A stretch of 64,000 nt of DNA from contig RBKR01000001.1 in NCBI GenBank assembly GCA_004835665.1, positions 620,001 through 684,000 of the forward strand. The letters run 5' to 3'. This document shows positions 55,531 to 64,000 of this stretch, in pieces. The DNA is from Phoma sp. XZ068 (taxonomy: Eukaryota > Ascomycota > Dothideomycetes > Pleosporales > Didymellaceae). How positions within the stretch are numbered: the first letter of the stretch is position 1; each line of letters starts with the position of its first letter. A program made the position numbers and the translations under genes. Below the pieces are notes generated by a model that was given only the letters and a program-made list of their open reading frames with translations, was not told the DNA's origin and did no database searches.

Positions 55531-57180
55531 ATGGCGACCGTCTCTGTTGTAGACATCGCCGGCGATGTGCTTCAGCGAAGCGACAGTGTTGCTGATGTCA
55601 CGAAGAACAAGCACATTCAGATTTCAATCACCCCCATTGAAGACGACGAGATCAGCTCCGCAGGAAAACACAGTGTCGAGAGCCTAAATTCGGAGCGGTC
55701 ACGACAGAGCATCGAAGGCCAAGTCGCACGACTGCAAGAGGAAATCGCCGTCGCAAACAATGTACTGGAACTTTGCATTCGCGAAGCTGTTACGGCCAGC
55801 ACCACGCTCGAGAAGAAGAAGCTCCAGGAGAGGACCAATGCCGCGTACACAGCTTGGGCGGCAAAGGAGCTGATATTGAGTGACTTGTTGGTATGTATAT
55901 AATTACTCTATCTGACACAATTGTATATTAATTTCTTATAGAACTTGATGCAAGACTCGGATGACAGCTCAACATACAGCTCATCCGCAACTAATACCAG
56001 GAAACTGAGCATTCAGCCATACCCAACCACTACCATGCACGTGCGAAAGAGTTCACAGAGTCCGCCAGAAGCGTCGGCATCAGCAACAGCCTTTATGCAG
56101 CAGATCGGCTGGGTAAGCCCTGCATTACTCATCCAATACCTTAACAGCGGTATTGATGTTAATGGCATGGGCCAATTCGCCGGCTACCCGCAACATCCAA
56201 TCACCCCACTAATGGCAATCATCCGCTCTCCATTCGTTTCTGAATCCACAGAGATCATCGAGCTCCTCCTCGACCAAGATGCAGATCCATGCCTCCGCGA
56301 CAGCCAAGGCCTTTCTGCATTTGCACATGCCATCTACGCACGACGGAAAGACGCTGTCAGACTATTCATCCGAACTTTACTCGCCTACGAGCGATCCGGA
56401 TCTCCCACTGGAAACGCATCAATGAACCTCGACACCACCTGGACTGGCGCCAAGCATCTCCGCTGGGAAGCCGCACAAGCAGTCATCAACAACGACATGC
56501 CCACTCTGACATCCCTCCTCTCAGACCCCTCATCCTACAACACAATCCTGCACACCGCCTGTCTCCCCCTCGCCATCCTCTTCGAAAACACGCCTGCCGT
56601 GGAAGCGCTCCTGGCATACGGCATCAATTCGTTCGCGCTATTCCGGCGCTCCGCCTCACACCCCAGCCGGCCCTTCACAAGCCCCGTTTCCATGGCCATA
56701 TGGATGAAAAATGCCCCCCTACTCCGCACATTCCTCTTCCACGACTTTGAAACCTCGGAGCGCCGAGGCCGGATATGGTATGCCCAGCTCTTCGCCTCAA
56801 TGCCATCATCTTACTCTGCCCCGGAAATTATCGACTTCATCCTCGACAACGTGCCGCTTGTGGAGGCGTTCGACCGCGCGATCAGGTGCGAGGATAAGAT
56901 CTGGATCCACCGCATTATCATCCGCACCGTCAGCCTGCTTCTCCAACCCAGCAGTGATGCATCCGGGAGTCGGAAGATGGCATCTGAGGCTTTTGCGAAC
57001 CTATTCGACCGCGCATGGAACATGAAGTTGTGTTCGAAAAAGGCGCTAGCGAGCGAGATAGTGGGCATGGTTGAGCGTGCGACGGAGCGGGATTTCACGT
57101 TTGTGGCATGTGGCGGAACGCTGGGGATTAGTCCGAAGATGGTGGATAAGCTTACTATTGCTGCCCAAGGGCAGGAGTGA
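55531..57180 (+). CDS. Ankyrin-repeat-type protein with N-terminal coiled coil, 532 aa
   Basis: Exons 55531-55890 and 55942-57180 with a 51-bp intron (GTATGT...TATAG), phase 0. Residues 55-120 form a charged heptad-like helix (RLQEEIAVANNVLELCIREA). After a Ser-rich linker, the C-terminal part contains degenerate ankyrin repeats: HPITPLMAIIRSP plus IIELLLDQDADPCLRDSQGL, then AFAHAIYARRKDAVRLFI, and later AVEALLAYGINSFALF. Such repeats mediate protein contacts. No signal peptide, membrane segment or catalytic domain is present. I do not recognise a closer family; the partner and pathway are unknown. The intron is certain because the frame changes and both sites are canonical. Confidence 0.75.
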
Positions 57181-58733
57181 TGTGATTTAGCGTGTGGGCG
57201 TTAAAATGGATGTTATAGTAGGATTGGGTTTGGATAGGGGAGTTTGGCGCGGCTGGAAAGCATCATCATGGCTGGACAGAAAAGCGATTGCGAGATCTGC
57301 TATATGTAATGTAATAACAAGATACCATTGTCAATACCAAGCTGGAATTCAATACATCATTTGCAAAACCTTGCTTTCGCACCGACTGGCTTCAGACGTG
57401 ATCATCAGTGCCATGTACAAACTCTATCCATTTCCCTCCAACTTTTCTCTCAACCCAAATTGACATTACCCTCACTCACCCTGTCTGCATAAGCTACCCT
57501 TAGCATTTCGCCCCTCAAAATACTCCGTCGTACATCTAACCTGTACTCCCTCCAGCGCAAGGCCACCACCACGCTCACAACCATCACGAGATCGAAACCC
57601 TCCAATCTCAAAATCAGAGTCCAACGCGCCTGCTTTTCACCTCCGTACTCACTAACCCGCATTATAACACGCCGAGCACACTTCGCCACGACGCTCTACA
57701 AGGATTCGCAGCAACCCAAGGCCATCGATCTGCTGGTATTATTCCCTTCTTACATATCTACTCAACGCCATCGTTATCGCTATCGTAATCTTCTTGTTCT
57801 TGTTCTTTGGTGGTTAAACCACATCCTCATTTCGTACTCGCGTTTGTAGTCCCGGATTGACGCTCCCGCCGAGATTTGCACTTCTGTGTGGGGAAAACAG
57901 CGTCTCGTTTTTTTTTTTTTTTTTTTTTTCTTTAGAGTTAGAATGGGAGTTGAGTGACTTGTATACTGTTCCCTTTCATCTACGGCTGTTCACCCTGCTA
58001 TCCTGCGTTCATATATCACGTTACCCGCATGATATCACTAGTAGGCCTAAAAAAGAAAGGACGACGTAAGAGGGAGGGAAGGAAGGAAGGGGAAGTCAAG
58101 GAACACTACACTACGGTTGTACTTGTGCCATTACCAGAGTACCAGACGGCAGACGAGCCTTTCTAAAGGCTAGGTTTTCACGGTATTTGCTTTGCTTTGC
58201 TTGTTGAGCTTACTCTGCTGGCGAGGAGCCTATACAGCTTAGTAATAAAGTAAAGCGAAGTTTCGCTCAACACTTCATCCACCAACGTGTCAGTACCGCT
58301 AAGCACACATGAACACATACCGCGCATAATGTTAGCATGGAAAGTCAAATCTCAGTGTGAAAAGTCAAATATCAGATTGTGAAAACCGTGGATACAAATA
58401 CAATTACCCCCCATAAAGAATACTTTAATTAGTAAGTTAGTAAGTAAGTTGGTAAGTAGTAGTAATGCCTCTCTCTACACCATTCCACTCAACACGTTCT
58501 AGAGACACCTGCTGCCTACCAACGAACTTTCCATCCTTCCAACCTGTTGGACCGCTAAACGCCAGTGATGCGTAATGTACGGAATGCACGCGATGCAATG
58601 CAGAAAGAAATACAAAGAGAGCGCAAAGAGTGCTGTACGAATCCTCGATCCAGTATGTCTTCCAACACGGTAACGACGACGACGACGACAGATCCCGGGT
58701 TTTCGATTCCGGGTTCCGCGCAACGAGATGGCG
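57181..58733. other. Intergenic region between convergent genes, with homopolymer and short repeats
   Basis: Between the 3' ends of the ankyrin-type and phospholipase D genes. It holds a run of 22 T at 57908-57929, GGAA/GAAGG-type purine repeats near 58070-58095, two near-copies of AAAGTCAAATNTCAG at about 58338-58375, a TAAGT-rich tract near 58430-58465 and a GAC triplet run at about 58674-58690. No gene was recognised. Confidence 0.55.
57908..57929 (+). repeat. Poly-T tract, 22 bases
   Basis: An uninterrupted run of 22 T, followed by CTTTAG, in noncoding DNA. Confidence 0.9.
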
Positions 58734-61700
58734 TTAATTACTACACGCCATTAGCCACCACCGTATCAAAGCCAAGGTACTCAAGAAAGAGGAAAAAAAA
58801 AAATAGGGGACTTACTAAATCTCCAACGGCGCAATCTGATCAACATTATACAACCACCCCCCGCCCTTCTCCTCCGTCTCTAACCACTCATACGGCCAGA
58901 GCACGAGATGTCCCTGGACAAGATCCATCAGCGTTTTCGCATCTTCCTTGCCGAGCATGCTATCCGCGTCCGTGGCGTGGAAAGCGCGGGTGGAGGATTT
59001 CGTCGTGGCACGCCGGCGCGACCGCTTGCTACCGGTTGTGTTGCGGTGGGAGGAGAAGTTGGGGCTTGTGGAGGGTTTGGCGGGTTCGCTGATTGTCACG
59101 TTGCGGGCGCGTGGGGGGTCAGTTGGGGCGTAGGGGTCTGTGTCGGGGATGGGGGGTGCGGCGGGGAAGGTGAATGTGCGGTCTGGGAGGGCGGCGTTCA
59201 TGGGGGAGACGGTCGAGTCGTCGGCTGGACGGGCGGAGTGCGGGCGTTTTTCGTCGAGGGTGTCGCCGTTGTTGCTGTGCGTGTCGAGTTTTAGACCTTG
59301 TTGGACGCGCTTTTCTTGCTCGTGGGCCCATTGCTCGACGGCGCCGGCTTTGCTGGGCGAGTTGTCGGAGTGGTTGGTGACTTTTTCGGAGAGCTTGTCG
59401 CCGAGGGCGCCGACTTGTTTGCCGACGATGTTCATCTTCTCTGTCACGCCGGTGCCGGGCGGTCCTGTCTTGCCGGGTGCTTCGTGAGCGCGTTGATTCT
59501 GCGGTTTGCCGCCCCCTTGCATCTGTGAGAAGCGTGCGGCAAAGTTGGTGTACTCCTGATACTCCTTCCATGTCTTCACTTCATTATCAGGCTGGCAGCG
59601 GAACACTTGGCGGAACAGCTTCGTGTTGTTCTCAGCGACCTGGTGCCAGGTGTCGAGGAAGAAGGAGTCGTTGATTGGGTCACGCATACAGTCTTCTGTG
59701 ACAATGGGTCGTCTCATCTCAGCAAGAAGTGGGTTGATAACGTTGGAAGACGCGCCGCTGAAGGTGCGCTGCAACGGTGGGCCGCCAATGTCGGTGTCAT
59801 CCATAATAGGCAAAGCAGGAAGCTGGCTGAGCTGCGTCAACCCAAGCTTCTGTGTGTCCATACGGGGAAGTCTGGGCGGCGGGAGGCCGGCATAGCCTTC
59901 GGTAGGTGCACTGCTGCCTGCACTGGCCCTTGTGCCGGTGGTGTTGCTGCGAGCTCGACCCTTCACAGTCGAATGTCTCTTGGCAGTTTCCTTGACGGCA
60001 AGGCCCTCGGGCGCAACATCGGAGAGGAGCTTTTCGTGGCCGTGAGGGTCAAGGAAGGTGTCACGGCCGCGAGTAAGGCTTGGCTCGCGAGACTCAAGGT
60101 CGCGATAATGATCTGCACCTTCGCCACGGACGTCCTTTTCGTGCGATTCGTTGCGGGTTACACGAGGATCAGACGATGGCTTCTTGCTGCTCTGAAGGTG
60201 GGGGTTCTTGTCCTGCGCCCAGTCAAAGTCGTGGTTGAAGCTGTGCAGCCTCTCAGCACGCTCAAGCAGCTCTTCCTGCGCTCGGGCATGGTTCTCTGAA
60301 AGCTTCTGCTCAGTAGCGCGGTCAGCAGTCGGGGAACCAGGTCCTGATGACTCCGTCTGGAACGCAGTACTATCGGCATCAGACATCTGACTCGCCCACT
60401 CCTCCTCGGAGATGTGATCGACATCAACACCCAAGTGCTCGCGCATCAACCGCATGCGGAGGGTGTGAGGAAACTTGCCGACCTTGTATGGTTGGCCAGC
60501 CATGTACGAGTCGAGCACTTCGGTGTCTCGCACAATGGCAGCAACCTCGGAGTCTCGAGAGCCCAGCATAGATCGCTCGTTGATGTTGGCAGATCCGATG
60601 ATGGCGACTCGGTCATCGACCACCATAATTTTGGCGTGAATGTACAGCTGCTCAGTGACGAGCATCTTGTTGGCTCCAATCTCACCCCAGGATCTGAGAG
60701 CGTAGAATTGAATGTAGTCTTCTGGTTCAATGTTGGCGGCTCGGAGACGTCCAAAGATCGACGTCTCTCCACGGCAGATGCTGTGGTATTGGCATGTCAT
60801 GATGAGACGGACACTGCTACCGTCTTGCTCATCGACAGTGTTCTGGTATCCGGGCATGAGGGGGAGGATGATGCAGGCTCGCCAGTCCTCATCATTTGCG
60901 TGTGCGCGCTTGATGCGGTCGACAAGAGCGTCGCTGATCTTGTTCTCGATTTTCGTACCCAGGACCTCGCTGCTGCTGACGTAGAATTGATTCTCAATGT
61001 ACACGAAATGTTCGGATGTTGCGATCATCTGAACGTAAGCGTTCATGATACTGTGCTCGACCTTGTTAGGTGTACCGAGCGACCAAGCACAAGCAGAGCG
61101 CAGGATCTGCACCTCACACGTGCCTTCAAGACCGAGTGCCTCAATATCAGCAGGGTTGAAGTCGGGCGGAGGAAGCAGGAACGGAGTCGGTCGAGACGGC
61201 TTGCGTTGACGAAGGAGGTAGTTCCAACGTTGCACGAAATGGCGTGTGAGATCGCGAGCTGGCTGGCCAACAATCTGCATACCAATGTCGTGCCACGGCA
61301 TTCTTGGGACTTTGCTGCGGTCGTACATCTCCTCGTAGGGCTTGTCGAGGTTGAAGAAATCCTGAACACGGGGGTTGGAGTAGTCTTTTCCAGGCCAAAG
61401 CTGACAGTGATCTGCATCCTTCGGGGCGTTGTTGTCCAACTCAAAACCTGTCAGCTTGTCATCTACCACCACATGCTGGGGGGTATCCCAACGACCGAAA
61501 CACAGGTCGACACCACCGCAGAAAGCGATGGTATGATCAACAACACAAATCTTCTCGTGATGAGACCAGAAGAAGGTGTTTTGGCGGATCTGGTTGGGCG
61601 ATCGCTGGACAAAGACGTTGGGGTGGAGGTCGAGCAGGGAGAACTTGGAGTACTCGGAGTCGATGGGAATAGCAGCACCGATGTTGCGGTACATGATAAC

Positions 61701-64000
61701 GAAAATCTTGACGCCTTCTTGTGCCTTGCGCTGAAGCAGTCGGTCGAGCCTCCACTTCTGACTGATAGCAGCTGGGCGTCGCAGGTACAGCTCCGGACTG
61801 AGCCACCAGTCGTGAATGTAGATGACATCGCGAGCCATGCTGATGGCGCGAGAGACGTTCCACATGTAGTCTCGACCGTCGACAAGCCACTGTGCGTAGA
61901 TCTTCTTTCGTACAGGGGCAAAGCTGTCAAAGCGCTGGCGCTTCGACCATAGCGTGTTCTCCATCATGAAGGTGATGGACTCCTCGAACTGCTGGAGCAT
62001 CTTGTCGTTCCTAGCAAGCAGCTTCATCTTGCGCTCCGAGTTGACGAGCTTCAGCTGATGGTGGCCTGTTGCTGATGCCTTGGCCTCGCTTGCCACCTGT
62101 CGAGCCTTTTTATCCTTGTGCTTGCCCGCTGTCTTGGACTCGAGGTCAAAGTTGGAGTCGACGAGGAAGACGTCGTACACGTTCATCTCTTCTGGAGAGT
62201 CGACGCAGACAATGTAGCTGTGTCTGACCAGGAACCACTTAGGCCAGTGGCGAGTCATCATGGGCATGGGCGTCCACCTCTTTCGAGCATCGACGCCCTT
62301 GGAGGACTTGATCATCATGTGGCCTTCCTTACCATGGTAGCCTCCCTCGGCGGCCAAGCGCACGCCCAGTGCGGAGAGCTCGAGGAACTTGCAGAGCCTG
62401 TTGCTGTCGGGGCGGAAGATTAGGTATTGGATCAAGCCCTTGACGTATGCTTCGAGCTTCTTCCGCTGTCGCTCGTGGTGGTTCTGTTTCGAGTTTAAGG
62501 GTTGGCCTACAGCGCCAATTATGCTACCCTGTCGTGCAGCGAGCTGACCAACAGCGCCCGTAGTCGCATCTGGACTTCCTATGCTCGACTTTCTGCGGTG
62601 CATGGCGAAAGACGACTTGCGTCGCTTGCCTCTGGAAGGACGATCTGTGGCGCTGGCGTCACCGTCGGTAGCAGCACCCCCAGCGACAGCTTCTTCCTCT
62701 TCTTCCTCTTCCTCATCCAGCGCTCCGTAGCCTCTGATGCCGCGGAGGTAGGGCACGACACTTCTGGGGAAGCGGGGTAGCTTGCCTCGTGGGTCGTCCT
62801 TGTCGGCGGTGGTGACACGGCTGCGGAATGAGTCTTGCTTTTCCTGGACTTTGAACTTGAGATGCAGGTTGGCAAAGTCAGCAACGGTTCGGTAGACGAC
62901 CCACTTCATCCGTGTCAGACCGCTGCCGTACTCCAGCTCAATGCGGAGTGGTGTGTGTCGGTCGCCTTCCTTCTCTCTAGACTTTTCGGCATCTGTAATG
63001 GTGACCTTGAGCTGCTCGAGAAGAACGGGGATGCGCTTGTGGCCGTGCTCGTCGCGCTGGAACATGCTGGCCAGGAAGAGGGCAGCGGGAGCGCCAGCTA
63101 GCAGCTCAGCCATCAGCTCGGCCGACTTGGCATGGTCGACTTGTCGTTCTGCCTTTGCTCGGTTACCGAGGAGCTTGAGACTGTTCTTGATGGCCTTCCA
63201 TTTCTGGGCGCTGAGACTGGAGGTACGCTCGCTGCGCATCCGCCATGGAGGGCGGCGTTCGCTGGACGGATCTCCCTCTTCTGCGTTGGGGTCGTGTCTG
63301 CGCAGTCCGCCATAGGACAGACCTCTAGCACTGTGCAGTCCACGTGCCCACGCGCTCTCCTTGTTGCCCAGGCGTGAGCGGCCCTCGTCTTCCGAGTAGC
63401 CCTGGCGCTCGTTCTCGGGAATGTCGCTCATGGTGCCCCGTCGCATGAAGTTGGGGCGGGCGGAGGAGCTGGGTGTGCCGGTGGGCGAGTCGCGCGAGAA
63501 GTAGCTGGTCTGCTTGGGGGTGGTGGGCGCTGTCTGTGTGCCAGCCTCGCCGTCTCCGTCGAACCAGCGGCGGCTCCTCTTGCGCTTGTGGACAGGGCGC
63601 GCGACGCCCTCACCAGCACTCGACTCGGCATCGGCATCGGCCTCGCTGTCCTGGTTGCCGTCGAAGCGGAACTCGTCACGCTCGTTGGCGGGCGACAGTG
63701 GGCCATAGGGCGACTGCGAGGGGGTGGAAGAAGCTCCCGCGTTGTTCGAGCTGTGGCTCCGTCCATGGCCCTGCATGGGTGCGGCCAGGGCGCGCAGCTT
63801 GCCCATCAGCGACGACTCGTCCTTGGTGCGGCCCTTGGCCTTGGCATCGTCGACCTCCCACGACTGCTGGCGCGAGCTGGCGGCGGGGGCGTCGGAGCCG
63901 TAGGTGGTGGAGCGGGCAAACTGGACGCTCTTGCGCTCCTTGGGCGTGTTGGTGTCGGCGGGCTCGCCCTCGGCGGTGGGGATGCGCGAGACGGGGGCAA
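58734..64000 (-). CDS. PLD1: Phospholipase D (PX-PH-HKD type, Spo14/PLD1), N-terminus outside window
   Basis: The main exon runs from beyond 64000 down to 58816 (about 1727 codons visible). Reading on ends at a TAG at 58817-58815, but that TAG overlaps a strong GTAAGT donor; a 75-bp intron (58815-58741, acceptor GTGTAG) to a 7-bp last exon (58740-58734) changes the end from PLEI-stop to PLEIYN-stop, the ending I recall for fungal PLD. Domains in order: disordered Ser-rich N-terminus, PX-like region (LTRMKWVVYRTVADFANLHL), PH-like region (WPKWFLVRHSYIVCVD), first HKD motif HHEKICVVD (near 61540-61575) and second HKD HAKIMVVDD (near 60610-60640), then a long disordered tail. It hydrolyses phosphatidylcholine to phosphatidic acid and acts in sporulation and secretion. 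Confidence 0.93.

Noticed and set aside
60414..61952. A 512-codon open frame on the plus strand
   Set aside because: Lies antisense to the HKD region of phospholipase D; its openness follows from that gene's codon use.

Overview
This window is nuclear DNA from a filamentous ascomycete. Genes carry short introns (about 48-75 bp) with GTRNGT-type donors, the families are fungal (Flc-type TRP channel, Ste7-type MAPKK, Tri14-like protein, FaeB/tannase, F-box and ankyrin proteins), and genes lie on both strands without operons. The gene set and style suggest a Dothideomycete, probably Pleosporales; that placement is inference. No rRNA, confident tRNA, CRISPR or intact transposon was seen.

Layout. 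1-2159 (-): 3'-truncated Flc/TRP-like membrane protein. 2160-5350: gene-poor. 5351-6094 (-): F-box-like protein. 6952-8322 (+): secreted protein with faint amidoligase-like motifs. 9779-11598 (+): feruloyl esterase B/tannase, without a visible signal peptide. 12200-13195 (-): zinc alcohol dehydrogenase. 13196-16904: gene-poor. 16905-17807 (-): conserved-looking fungal protein. 18337-20119 (-): Det1-type histidine phosphatase, divergent from a PRKRIP1-like gene (20597-21199, +). 21200-26855: gene-poor, but containing a small three-exon gene (25115-25513, +). 26856-30040 (+): two tandem RING-finger genes. 32260-33118 (-): five-exon gene of unknown function. 34195-35243 (-): proteasome alpha-1, divergent from a WKF-domain protein (35576-37291, +). 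37561-38940 (+): F-box protein. 39330-41044 (+): possible BTB/BACK-like protein. 42207-42602 (+): small secreted protein. 44074-45658 (-): Ste7-type MAPKK, divergent from SPT6 (46651-51069, +). 52461-53645 (+): secreted Tri14-like protein. 55531-57180 (+): ankyrin-type protein. 58734-64000 (-): phospholipase D, its N-terminus beyond the window.

Three divergent promoter pairs join core genes: phosphatase/PRKRIP1, proteasome/WKF, and MAPKK/SPT6. Accessory and secreted genes sit alone in long intergenic stretches, several behind a recognisable TATA box. The least expected observations are two multi-exon genes invisible as single ORFs, a predicted 7-bp terminal coding exon in phospholipase D, a GC-AG intron in SPT6, a feruloyl esterase that seems to have lost its secretion signal, and a secreted protein that may have an amidoligase-like fold.
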